DNA of 64,000 nucleotides, taken from contig DXJG01000009.1 of assembly GCA_019056805.1 (NCBI GenBank), forward strand, positions 175,454 through 239,453, written 5' to 3'. Source of the stretch: Candidatus Baldrarchaeota archaeon (GTDB lineage: Archaea > Asgardarchaeota > Baldrarchaeia > Baldrarchaeales > DXJG01). Made by a program: the position numbers and the translations under genes. Positions 18,606 to 26,557 of this stretch are shown here, piece after piece. The first letter of the stretch is position 1. Every line of letters begins with the position of its first letter. The notes beneath the pieces were generated by a model, which did not search any database, was not told where the DNA came from, and saw only the letters and a program-made list of their open reading frames with translations.

Positions 18606-19757
18606 ATGAAAATAAAAACAAAAACATTCACTGCAATCTTAATTATGATACTTCTATGTATGAGCTCGTTATCCATGGCGGAAGTTGCTGCTTCTCCTGG
18701 AACTAGAAAAGATGCCGTTGTTAAGTATATTTTGAATTTACAAGTAGACAAGGGAGGTTTTAAATCTTTTTCAAAAGACGACCCTAACATTAAAGCTACT
18801 TTTGAAGCTATCCACACGTTAAATCTACTGGACAAACTAGGAAAAATTAAGAAAAATAAAATTATTGAATGGATTAATGAAACCCTAATCGTTTCTGATG
18901 AAACCTCGGAAGATTATGGTTTAATTAGAGAAAGACCAGGCGGAGAAGCAAATATATATAGCATTTATTTTGGTTTGCAAATATTTAACATACTTGACAA
19001 AGATTATACAGAGTATCTGGACCAAGAATATGTTATAAACTGGGTAATGAAGTGTAATACGGACACTGTTTTCTCCATACGACCTAATAGTTCGGAAAAA
19101 GCAATATGGACAACATATTATGCTTTTTCAATAATCTATACGCTAAATAGGACACTTTGGACTCAGCTAAGTTCCAACATCACAAACTGGCTTGTAACAC
19201 TTCAAAATCCTGATGGTGGTTTCTCTCTTGGTAACAATGTTTCTTCATTACCAGAAACGTATGCTACCATTAAAATATTAAGCCTTGCAGGACAAATTGA
19301 AAACAGCGGAATAGATATAGAGAAATTAAAAACTTGGATTTTAGAAAGAATGCTACCAGACGGGTCCTTTGAGGAAATTCCTGGTTCAGGTACTGGTTCT
19401 CTCTTCACAATATATCTAGCTATCAATATTCTACATGACATTGATGCTTTGCAGCAATTAGACGATAACAGAAATAAAGTGATAGAATGGATACTAAGTT
19501 GTCAGAGATCTTCAGGTGGATTTGGACTTTTAAATTCAACATCAGAAGAATCAACAGTTTTAGGAGAAGCTACTATGGAAGCAACATTCTATGCCATTTC
19601 AACTCTATATCTATTAGATCCAGAATTATCAAGTTTAGCGGAGAAACCTTGGTGGGAACTACCATTAGGACTTCCTCTTCACATATGGCTGCTATTAATT
19701 ACAGTGGCTTTGGTGGTTATACTAATGTCAATTTATGTAAAATTTAGGAAAATTTAA
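18606..19757 (+). CDS. Secreted, C-terminally anchored terpenoid-cyclase-fold repeat protein
   Basis: 383 residues. An N-terminal signal sequence (ILIMILLCMSSLSMA) is followed by about five repeats of the prenyltransferase/squalene-oxidase alpha-alpha type: LNLQVDKGGFKSF, LVTLQNPDGGFSLG, LERMLPDGSFEE and LSCQRSSGGFGL. A C-terminal hydrophobic helix (HIWLLLITVALVVILMSIYV) ends in a positive tail, so the repeat domain would be outside the membrane. This architecture resembles extracellular complement/macroglobulin-like or binding domains rather than farnesyltransferase, because the zinc ligands of the prenyltransferase are not evident. GGAGG precedes the ATG. Function unknown. Confidence 0.75.
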   Translation: MKIKTKTFTAILIMILLCMSSLSMAEVAASPGTRKDAVVKYILNLQVDKGGFKSFSKDDPNIKATFEAIHTLNLLDKLGKIKKNKIIEWINETLIVSDETSEDYGLIRERPGGEANIYSIYFGLQIFNILDKDYTEYLDQEYVINWVMKCNTDTVFSIRPNSSEKAIWTTYYAFSIIYTLNRTLWTQLSSNITNWLVTLQNPDGGFSLGNNVSSLPETYATIKILSLAGQIENSGIDIEKLKTWILERMLPDGSFEEIPGSGTGSLFTIYLAINILHDIDALQQLDDNRNKVIEWILSCQRSSGGFGLLNSTSEESTVLGEATMEATFYAISTLYLLDPELSSLAEKPWWELPLGLPLHIWLLLITVALVVILMSIYVKFRKI

Positions 19758-19822
19758 AATAAAACCTTATTTTTTTCGAAAAAAGCACATTGGATGGTCT
19801 TTTCCTTAAAAGGTATTAATCG

Positions 19823-21373
19823 TTATTTTATTTTGAATTTTTTAAAAACCTCTGGTATTTCGTCGATAAGATCTGTTGCAACAATGTGATATCCCTTCTT
19901 GTCCACTGCTAAGTCTCCAGCCGTTCCGTTAACAAATGCTGCAACAGCTGCTGCCACTAGCGGGTCATTTTTCCATGCTAAAAATGTTGCAACTAAGCCT
20001 GATAGCACATCACCAGTTCCTCCTACAGACATGCCTGGATTGCCAGTTGTGTTCACTTTTACTGTTTTTCCATCACTTACTATATCCCAGTGTCCTTTTA
20101 GAAGTATGGTAACACCAAGTTGTTGTGCAGCGTTCTTTACATGTTCTATCCTTTCTTCAAACGATAATTTTGTGACATCGATTTTTGTTAAGATTTTAAA
20201 TTCTCCAGCATGAGGAGTTAATACAGTTTTTGTTCCTGAAAGTATAGTAGGAGATGCAGACAATATTTTTAAACCATCAGCATCTATGACTAATGGTTTT
20301 TCCTTTTCTTTTAACACTTTAAAAAGTTTTAGACATGCTTCAAGTGTTTCTTTACTTGTTCCCAAACCTGGACCTATTATTACTACATCGCTTCTTTCAA
20401 CCAAGGGAATAATCACATCAAATGCATTTGATGTAAGGATTTGGCCTGGATAGTCATGAACAATAATGTTAGGTGAGAATCCTCTAATAGCATTTGCTAC
20501 CTTTTCTGGTGCTGTTATTATGGATATATCGCAACCACATCTTAAAGCAGCCAATGCACAGAGAGCAGGAGCACCAGTATAAAGATTACTTCCACCAATA
20601 ATGAGAATTCTGCCAAAATCTCCTTTTTTTGCTTCAGGTTTTCGCATTTTCGTTGCGATACGAAGGTCACCTGGACCAACAAGTAGCTCAGCTTCCGGAG
20701 GTATCCCTATATTCGCAACCACAACTTCTCCTGTATATTCTTCTCTTCCTTCTAAACCTTTTTTAAACGCATGAAAGGTCACCGTTAGGTCGGCTTTCAC
20801 CGCAATTCCATGTATTTCACCTGTATCTGGATTTAAACCAGTCGGAACATCTATAGCAATCTTAAAACCCTTAGATTCGTTGAAAATTTTAACCGCCGTA
20901 CGATAAGGTTCTCTCAACTCCCCCCTCACACCAGTACCTAACATACCATCTATCACTATATCTGCAGTCTTTATTTCCTTTTCCAGCTCTTTTAACTGTT
21001 CAACATTCCTTATTTCGAAAGTTTTAACCGAAGAGAACATATTTCTTAATATGTCCCAATTTTTTCTAGCTTCATCAGTCCTAATATCAGCAGCTCGCCC
21101 TAACAATAAAACAATTACTTTCGCCTTTAAAGATGTCAAGTGTCGAGCAACTACAAATCCATCCCCGCCATTGTTTCCTAATCCAGCTAACACAACAATT
21201 TTCTTTTCCTTCACATCGAATCTTTTAGAAATTTCTGTAACAATAGATTTACCTGCATTTTCCATAAGTAGTAATCTTGGAACTCCGAGCCATTCAGAGT
21301 TTTCGTCAATAATACTCATTTCTCTACCCGAAATTATCTTCTTTTCATCCTTCACAAGAATCCCCACTTTCAT
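19823..21373 (-). CDS. nnr: Bifunctional NAD(P)H-hydrate epimerase/dehydratase
   Basis: 516 residues, two fused domains that repair damaged NADHX/NADPHX. The N-terminal YjeF_N epimerase domain (about 1-220) contains MENAG, GLGNNGGDGFV and IDVPTGLNPDTG. The C-terminal carbohydrate-kinase-like dehydratase domain (about 225-516) contains RILIIGGS, PGLGTSKE, DADGLKIL and NTTGNPGMSVGGTGDVLSG, where the GTGD Asp is catalytic. Length and order match the prokaryotic fusion. The start is weakly fixed; the first Met gives a short leader before the conserved ISGREMSIID. It is monocistronic. Confidence 0.93.
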   Translation of the reverse strand: MKVGILVKDEKKIISGREMSIIDENSEWLGVPRLLLMENAGKSIVTEISKRFDVKEKKIVVLAGLGNNGGDGFVVARHLTSLKAKVIVLLLGRAADIRTDEARKNWDILRNMFSSVKTFEIRNVEQLKELEKEIKTADIVIDGMLGTGVRGELREPYRTAVKIFNESKGFKIAIDVPTGLNPDTGEIHGIAVKADLTVTFHAFKKGLEGREEYTGEVVVANIGIPPEAELLVGPGDLRIATKMRKPEAKKGDFGRILIIGGSNLYTGAPALCALAALRCGCDISIITAPEKVANAIRGFSPNIIVHDYPGQILTSNAFDVIIPLVERSDVVIIGPGLGTSKETLEACLKLFKVLKEKEKPLVIDADGLKILSASPTILSGTKTVLTPHAGEFKILTKIDVTKLSFEERIEHVKNAAQQLGVTILLKGHWDIVSDGKTVKVNTTGNPGMSVGGTGDVLSGLVATFLAWKNDPLVAAAVAAFVNGTAGDLAVDKKGYHIVATDLIDEIPEVFKKFKIK

Positions 21374-21515
21374 ATCTAAAATATATTAGTGAATTAACTA
21401 GCCTAAGAGTTTTTTAATTTTGGTTATCTTCTTCTAAATATGTATCCAAATAGGATAAGTATTATTAGAACCGAATGTCTTCATAATAAACTTGAATAAA
21501 GTAACTTGTTAATAT

Positions 21516-21549
21516 TGTGATCATCGCAGAGCATCTGTGATGCACAAAC
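21516..21549. repeat. Imperfect inverted repeat upstream of the CDP-alcohol phosphotransferase gene
   Basis: Outer arms TTGTGATCATC and GATGCACAA pair with a two-base bulge, and an inner GCATC-TGT-GATGC hairpin (21531-21543) lies within. It is 55-90 bases upstream of the TTG at 21604, a fitting place for an operator or leader hairpin. No regulator is known to bind it. Confidence 0.3.
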
Positions 21550-21603
21550 GTAAAGGTTAAGAGGGTAGAGGCAATAATTATAGGTTCATCAGGAGGCTTC
21601 TAA

Positions 21604-22179
21604 TTGTTAAATAAGATTAAAAATAAGGTCGGTAAACTCTTTAGCTTGCCAGCAAAACTCTTAGCTGTCATGGGGTTTGCTCCAAACCTACTAACTTTCT
21701 TAGGATTATTATTCTCAATAATTTCGGGTTTCTTCTATTACTTTAAATATATTTTTTACGCCGGAATATTAATTCTTATTTCTGGATTATTAGATGCATT
21801 GGATGGTGCTGTAGCAAGAGAATCGGGCAAAGTTACAGTATTTGGAGGATTTTTTGATTCAGTTGCCGATAGATATAGTGACGCTATAATTCTTACTTCT
21901 ATTATTCTAAGCGGGCTTTGTGACATTTTTTGGGGGATACTAGCCATTATAGGATGTTTTTTGGTTAGCTATTGTAGAGCACGGGGTGAAGCTGTTGGAA
22001 TCAAAAAAATGACTGTTGGAATAGCTGAGAGACCAGAGAGACTAATTTTACTTGCTTTTGCAACTTTTTTAGAAATGTTCTTCAACGGGGCAATTCATTA
22101 TGCCATAATAATCTTAGTTGTGTTATCACATCTTACCGTGGGTCAAAGAATATATTATGTATGGAAACGTCTTAAGTGA
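21604..22179 (+). CDS. CDP-alcohol phosphatidyltransferase (archaeal phospholipid synthesis)
   Basis: 191 residues, membrane enzyme with about six hydrophobic helices. The catalytic motif of the family, DG-x2-AR-x8-G-x3-D-x3-D, is complete in DALDGAVARESGKVTVFGGFFDSVADRYSD. Archaeal members make archaetidylinositol phosphate or archaetidylserine/glycerol phosphate from CDP-archaeol; the size and the ...AERPERL region favour the archaetidylinositol phosphate synthase group, an inference. The TTG start at 21604 has AGGAGG upstream. The 3' end overlaps the convergent PadR gene by eight bases. Confidence 0.88.
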   Translation: MLNKIKNKVGKLFSLPAKLLAVMGFAPNLLTFLGLLFSIISGFFYYFKYIFYAGILILISGLLDALDGAVARESGKVTVFGGFFDSVADRYSDAIILTSIILSGLCDIFWGILAIIGCFLVSYCRARGEAVGIKKMTVGIAERPERLILLAFATFLEMFFNGAIHYAIIILVVLSHLTVGQRIYYVWKRLK

Positions 22180-22516
22180 GATCAAAAACTCGTGATAAAA
22201 GTTCATTTATAACTTCTTTCGCCATTTTCATAGCTTTTTTTCCTTTTTCCGTTATCTCATAGTATTTGCGCGAAGGTTTCCCTTCTTCTTTCTCTCCTTT
22301 TCTCACTCTAACAAGCCCTTCACGTTTTAGCAAATAAAGGACCGTATAGCTTGTAACTTTTCCCGGCGAAAAATCAAATTTTTCCTTTATCTGTTTCCTA
22401 AGCTCATAACCATACTTAGGACCTTCTTGAAGTAATCTTAAAACATAAAGCCATAAATTTTCTTTTGTAAGCTTATTTATTAAACGTTGTACAGCTTTAA
22501 CTTTCTTTTCTTTCAA
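22172..22516 (-). CDS. PadR-family transcriptional regulator
   Basis: About 114 residues. The winged helix reads LWLYVLRLLQEGPKYGYELRKQI, with the PadR-typical GPKYGYEL, then TSYTVLYLLKREGLVRVRK and the wing GKPSRKYYEITEKGKKAM. A basic N-terminus precedes it. PadR proteins repress by binding palindromes near their own promoter. TTG at 22516 is chosen because GGAG lies eight bases upstream; a GTG at 22525 lacks a site. It is convergent with the phosphotransferase gene and may sense membrane or small-molecule stress; no ligand can be inferred. Confidence 0.88.
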   Translation of the reverse strand: MKEKKVKAVQRLINKLTKENLWLYVLRLLQEGPKYGYELRKQIKEKFDFSPGKVTSYTVLYLLKREGLVRVRKGEKEEGKPSRKYYEITEKGKKAMKMAKEVINELLSRVFDLT

Positions 22517-22525
22517 TTTAGTCAC

Positions 22526-23022
22526 TCCCTAGCAAATATTTTACATTTTTATCGTAAATAGAGAAATATTAAAGTTCAATACAATACAAAGTTGCAAATA
22601 AACTCAAGTTTCTATCTTTTATCTAGAAAGAAATATAAAAATATTTTTGACACTCTTCCCATCGAAATAAAGAGATTTTTGCTTCTAAGGACTTCATTAA
22701 CATCCTTGACTCATCAGCTTTTACCTCAACCATGTTTCTGTTCTTAGAAGCAAAAGGGTGTGTTAACACCCCATTATTCCTACCCCATGAAGGGGCTCGG
22801 GATTATAGTGAATTTTTAGCAAAGTTTAAACAACCCGCTTCAATACCCTCACTTCTTCCCATGATAAATCAGAAGCGTTCATAGCGATATTCTTGTAAAG
22901 GTGTTCTGAGATACTTTTTCACATAACGTCTTGAGTTCGACTTTGAATAAAGATTCCGAAACTTTTTAAACATGTTAGTTTACAATGTTCCCATAAGATC
23001 ACGTAATTAATAGGTGATAATA
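22526..23022. other. Long gene-poor region with nested hairpins
   Basis: About 500 bases without a convincing gene. It contains a perfect 13-base inverted repeat (TTTTGCTTCTAAG at 22677-22689 and CTTAGAAGCAAAA at 22743-22755), a GTGTTAACAC palindrome just downstream, and a CCCC-ATGAA-GGGG hairpin around 22784-22796. On the minus strand an open stretch of about 55 codons ends at the TAG near 22623, without a recognisable start or family. It may be a structured RNA or a decayed IS200/IS605-like end; neither can be shown from sequence. Confidence 0.4.
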
Positions 23023-23310
23023 TTGCCTAAGAAAAGAAAAAGTGGTGGCCGTTCTAAAGGCGGTAAGGGTAGAACAGTACTTGTTCAATGTGCTAGATGT
23101 GGACAACGCGTACCTAGAGATAAAGCTAAAAAAGTTACGCGATATACAAGCCTAGTTGATCCTATGCTTGCTAGAGAACTCAGAAAGCAAGGTGCAATAA
23201 TTCCAAGAAGAAGTATAACACAATATCTTTGCATAAGATGCGCTGTCCACTATGGCGTGGTAAAAATAAGGAGCAAAGATGAGAGAAAGAAAAGAGAGCC
23301 ACTACGATAA
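23023..23310 (+). CDS. rps26e: Small ribosomal subunit protein eS26
   Basis: 95 residues. The basic N-terminus MPKKRKSGGRSKGGKGR, the zinc site CARCGQRVPRDKA with CIRCAVHYGVVK, and the RSKDERKKR tail identify eS26. In eukaryotes eS26 sits at the mRNA exit channel next to the rRNA 3' end. Among archaea it is confined to TACK and Asgard lineages, which helps place this organism. TTG at 23023 is preferred, with GGTGAT four bases upstream and the conserved MPKK start; a GTG at 23014 would add three residues. It follows the gene-poor region and is monocistronic. Confidence 0.95.
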   Translation: MPKKRKSGGRSKGGKGRTVLVQCARCGQRVPRDKAKKVTRYTSLVDPMLARELRKQGAIIPRRSITQYLCIRCAVHYGVVKIRSKDERKKREPLR

Positions 23311-23378
23311 ATAAATATTTCGTATCTTCCTTGTTTTTATCGAAATATATCGTAATTTTCATATTCCTTGTTTTTAGT

Positions 23379-24005
23379 CTATATTTTGAGTGAAATAAGT
23401 AACAGAGACGAAACTACTGCATAAAGAACGAGATATAATGGGAACATGTAATGATTGAGCAAAAGATAGTCAGCGAATGCCCAAATAAGTAAACATGAAG
23501 CGAAAAGTGATATTCTTCTACTCCTAGTTTTTATAGCTGAAATAACCAATAAGGAGAGCATAAGAATACCGCCCATTACAACATAAGTCTTCATTATTAA
23601 TGAAAACCAGAGAGGTGCCTGTTGGGTATCCAAAATCTCAGCTTCAATTATATGAACACCTGTAAGGGGTATCGAAATCAATATGACTGCAATAGAAAAT
23701 ATTATGTAAAATTTTATCACTTTTCTCAATTTTTCTGAGTGGATGAACTGTGTTAAAAATAGCCAGCCAATTGCACCCGTGAAAAGACCAAGTGAAAACC
23801 AAACAAATGCAAAAATCCCACTATTTATAAGCTCTAGGAACCATAGACTCATATCTACTAATCCTAAACATCCAAAGAGATAGTAAAGACTAAAATATAA
23901 AGTTGTGTTTTCTATTTTTCTATACTTTAAGCCCGATTTAATCAATACATAGGTTGAAAACGTTGTTAGAGAAATACTCAACATAGCGAGGAAATATTCA
24001 TACAC
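23379..24005 (-). CDS. Seven-helix membrane protein of unknown function
   Basis: 208 residues, almost wholly hydrophobic, with about seven predicted membrane helices (for example AMLSISLTTFSTYVLI, FAFVWFSLGLFTGAIGWLFL, IIFSIAVILISIPLTG, LVLYAVVSSLLLISL). No transporter or receptor motif is visible. The topology resembles prokaryotic 7TM sensor domains, but I see no named family. It lies 64 bases downstream of the MglA-like GTPase gene in the same direction and is the last member of that putative operon. Start GTG at 24005 with a GGGGG site. Confidence 0.72.
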   Translation of the reverse strand: MYEYFLAMLSISLTTFSTYVLIKSGLKYRKIENTTLYFSLYYLFGCLGLVDMSLWFLELINSGIFAFVWFSLGLFTGAIGWLFLTQFIHSEKLRKVIKFYIIFSIAVILISIPLTGVHIIEAEILDTQQAPLWFSLIMKTYVVMGGILMLSLLVISAIKTRSRRISLFASCLLIWAFADYLLLNHYMFPLYLVLYAVVSSLLLISLKI

Positions 24006-24069
24006 TTTAATACCCCCTTGATTAAGTGAAAAATTAGCTATAAAAAGTACGAGAAAAAACTAAGAAAAC

Positions 24070-24627
24070 TTATTTGTAGAAAATCTTTTTTAACAGTAGC
24101 TTGAAAGCTTCGAGAACATTTTGTCCATTGAGTGCTGAAGTTCTCAGAAAACAGATGTCACCATTAACATTGATATATTTTTTCATTTCTTCAATAGAAA
24201 TAATATTATCTAAATCGCACTTATTTATGCAAAAAACTATCGGTATATCGTTTTTCAGCATATTTTTAAGTTCTTTCCAACTTTTTAGATTTTCTTCCAA
24301 TAAACCACGTTGTCCATCCGCAACAAAAATTATTCCATCAACTCCTCTTAGAACCGTAGGCCGTGTCTCAACATAGTAATTTTGCCCAGTAGCAGTCCAT
24401 ACATTCACCTCTATATTCCACTTTGATGCTTTAAATATTAAATTACCAAAATCAAAGAAAAGTGTTCGTCCCGTCGAGGTCTCCAATGAACTTATTTTAT
24501 TTTGCAAATTGAATATTTTAAAGAGAGTTTTTACTGTAGTAGTTTTTCCACTCATTGCAGGACCATAATAAACAATTTTTGTCTTTATTTTCTTATTCAC
24601 ATAGTCTACTATCAAAACGATCACCAT
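24070..24627 (-). CDS. MglA-like small GTPase
   Basis: 185 residues. Walker A is GPAMSGKTT at residues 22-30, with the MglA-typical TLFFDF segment at 55-60. The G3 region reads W-T-A-T-G81-Q82, lacking the usual DxxG aspartate as in MglA. Then VDGIIFVADGQ is followed by the guanine-specificity motif N135-K-C-D138-L and a TSAL G5-like motif. MglA GTPases set cell polarity and are controlled by roadblock proteins (MglB). The ATG overlaps the preceding stop in ATGGTGA, so it is translationally coupled to the unknown 293-residue gene, and a roadblock protein begins the operon. Confidence 0.9.
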   Translation of the reverse strand: MVIVLIVDYVNKKIKTKIVYYGPAMSGKTTTVKTLFKIFNLQNKISSLETSTGRTLFFDFGNLIFKASKWNIEVNVWTATGQNYYVETRPTVLRGVDGIIFVADGQRGLLEENLKSWKELKNMLKNDIPIVFCINKCDLDNIISIEEMKKYINVNGDICFLRTSALNGQNVLEAFKLLLKKIFYK

Positions 24628-25502
24628 AAACCATTTATCCAGTCTTCTATTTGGAAAAACCTCCCTTTTTGCAATATATTTTCAAAATCTTCATTCCATT
24701 CTGCTTTAATAAACAAAATTATATCTTCAGGGGGCGTTTGAGAATAACCTATGGTTTCAAGCAACGTTTTACCTGATATTTTACCAGAAATTTGAAATTG
24801 TTCAAGAAGACGAATCCTAGAGAGAAGATATAAAGCTCTCCTACAAGCATGAACAAATTTTAGTATTTCCTCTCTTAATATTTCTTCCCTTAAGACCTCT
24901 TCTTCTGCATCAAAATCTAGCAAAACTTTCAATATATGTTCGTTTAACTGCTTCTTACCAATTTTTTTCTTCAAAACTTTTTTAATCCGCTCCATCGCTA
25001 CACTAGTTCTCTCTAATATTTTCTCAGAAATCATTTTTCCGAAAAACATATCTATATTCCCGTACTTCTGAAACTTAAAAGGATTTGAAAGATGTAAAAC
25101 TCCACAGTAATTATTTTTATTAAGAATTTTTTCCACCACATCTTTTAAGCTAAGCAAAGCCGATTTTATCCCTATTATACATCCCTTAAAATCATCAAAT
25201 TCAGAAAGAGCTCTCTTAGCATACTGACTATAAACTAATGTGGCTACCCTTTTCATGTCATAGTCTTGTTCCTCTGAAAAAAGCAGTTGAAGACGTTCTT
25301 CTCTTGTAACAAAATCTGTCCAATAAACAACAGTTTCCCTATGAGGAAATAAAGATGCTAGAAAATCAACATACATATTTACAATATTTGAATCATCTCC
25401 AAATACTATTACAGGGACACGTAAAAATAAGCAATTAAGAAGTTGAGAAAATTCATCCTTATCTAAATTTTTTAACAACCGACTTAACAGCTTTCTCGTC
25501 AT
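24621..25502 (-). CDS. Unknown protein between roadblock and GTPase genes
   Basis: 293 residues, not recognised. An N-terminal part (IVFGDDSNIVNMYVDFLASL ... VVYWTDFV) has alternating strands and helices of a Rossmann-like or degenerate P-loop core without a GKT. The C-terminal third is charged and helical with a short internal repeat (VLREEILREEIL) and a patch FQISGKISGKTLLE. No membrane segments. It is coupled to the GTPase gene (seven-base overlap) and starts 15 bases after the roadblock gene, which strongly suggests a partner or regulator of the GTPase. It could be a divergent sensor-2 or effector; nothing in the sequence decides this. Confidence 0.75.
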   Translation of the reverse strand: MTRKLLSRLLKNLDKDEFSQLLNCLFLRVPVIVFGDDSNIVNMYVDFLASLFPHRETVVYWTDFVTREERLQLLFSEEQDYDMKRVATLVYSQYAKRALSEFDDFKGCIIGIKSALLSLKDVVEKILNKNNYCGVLHLSNPFKFQKYGNIDMFFGKMISEKILERTSVAMERIKKVLKKKIGKKQLNEHILKVLLDFDAEEEVLREEILREEILKFVHACRRALYLLSRIRLLEQFQISGKISGKTLLETIGYSQTPPEDIILFIKAEWNEDFENILQKGRFFQIEDWINGLW

Positions 25503-25517
25503 AAAGAGACACCATAC

Positions 25518-26456
25518 CTAAAATGACAACTGAAAATCTTCAAGTGCACTTACTTTGGGAATGACGGGTTTTTTCATCTTACTTTCTCTTAATATGTTTC
25601 TAATCTTATTTATACAAGAATTTATAATAAGACGAAGGAAACCAAGTTTAATATGTCCCTTAACAGTCTTTATAACTAATACACAACCTCCTAAATCATA
25701 AATGAAATACATATAATTTCTACAATCACACATAAGTCGTCTTACCACGGTTTTCTTTGTAATCCACATAAGTCTTGTAGCAGTATCCATTAGAGAATAA
25801 GCTAAAACGTCTCCACTACTTGTCTCGCTACATTCACTATTTCTTGACAGAGATAAAACTAAATATCCTCCTTCATAAATTAAAGAAACTGTCTCTATCT
25901 CCCGAATTAAAGTTAACAGCTCCTCCAAACTTCTTCTAATACTTTCAAAAGTCTCACCATTTAATTCTAACATTTCATGTTTAATCCCGTCAAATTCTTC
26001 TCCCCCAGGTTTTACAAGAAAGGACCTCAAAATATTCTTTAGTTCTTCCTCAGTAAACTTTCTAAGTGGCGGTTTTATATCAGATAAATTCAAAAGTGCA
26101 TTACGAAGAAGGAAAAAGTTTTCACGCATTTTCAGGAAAATTGCACCAAGATTAACTCTTGGCCTAGTTACAATTGTAAAACAAAATTCTCTAAGATCCT
26201 GTAAAGGAGATATCACCATATTAACTCTGTTTCCCTCGATAAACAAGTAGTTTAGAAGCCCCCTACTTAACTGTTGAGCTGCGGCGTAAATTGCAGAGCT
26301 TGATGAACAAACACCAAATATTTCATTTTCACTAAGCCAAACACCAACAATACTTATTGGAAACCCATCTTTCTGAGATAAAATAGCTGTTTCCACGCCA
26401 TAAATTTCCCTAAACTTCTCTAGGTAACATTTAATATCGTTTAACACTTTTCGCAT
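25518..26456 (-). CDS. Double roadblock/LC7-like protein
   Basis: 312 residues. The N-terminal 115 residues fit a roadblock/LC7 domain: helix-strand with GVETAILSQKDGFPISIVG, then SSAIYAAAQQLSRGLLNYLFIEGNRVNMVI and a last strand FCFTIVTRPRVNLGAIFLKM. Residues about 175-290 repeat the same order (ETVSLIYEGGYLVLSLS ... LAYSLMDTATRLMWITKKTV ... YMYFIYDLGGCVLVIKT), so two domains are fused through a charged linker. Roadblock proteins bind small GTPases and act as GAP, GEF or scaffold. First gene of the GTPase operon. Divergence is high, so the second domain is an inference. Confidence 0.78.
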   Translation of the reverse strand: MRKVLNDIKCYLEKFREIYGVETAILSQKDGFPISIVGVWLSENEIFGVCSSSSAIYAAAQQLSRGLLNYLFIEGNRVNMVISPLQDLREFCFTIVTRPRVNLGAIFLKMRENFFLLRNALLNLSDIKPPLRKFTEEELKNILRSFLVKPGGEEFDGIKHEMLELNGETFESIRRSLEELLTLIREIETVSLIYEGGYLVLSLSRNSECSETSSGDVLAYSLMDTATRLMWITKKTVVRRLMCDCRNYMYFIYDLGGCVLVIKTVKGHIKLGFLRLIINSCINKIRNILRESKMKKPVIPKVSALEDFQLSF

Positions 26457-26557
26457 CTAACATCCCACTACAAAATTCTCTCCAATTAGTTTTCACACGC
26501 ACTATAAAAAGTCCAACAAATACTCACATCTCACATGCTAGAATGAAAGAAGAGAAA

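Noticed and set aside
22680..22730. Second C/D box sRNA in the gap before eS26 on the minus strand
   Set aside because: One CTGATGA-like C box is present, but a D box at proper distance is lacking.
22620..22920. IS200/IS605 TnpB remnant on the minus strand
   Set aside because: The hairpins resemble such ends and a short minus-strand frame is open, but no TnpB motif or zinc finger can be found; kept only as a possibility.
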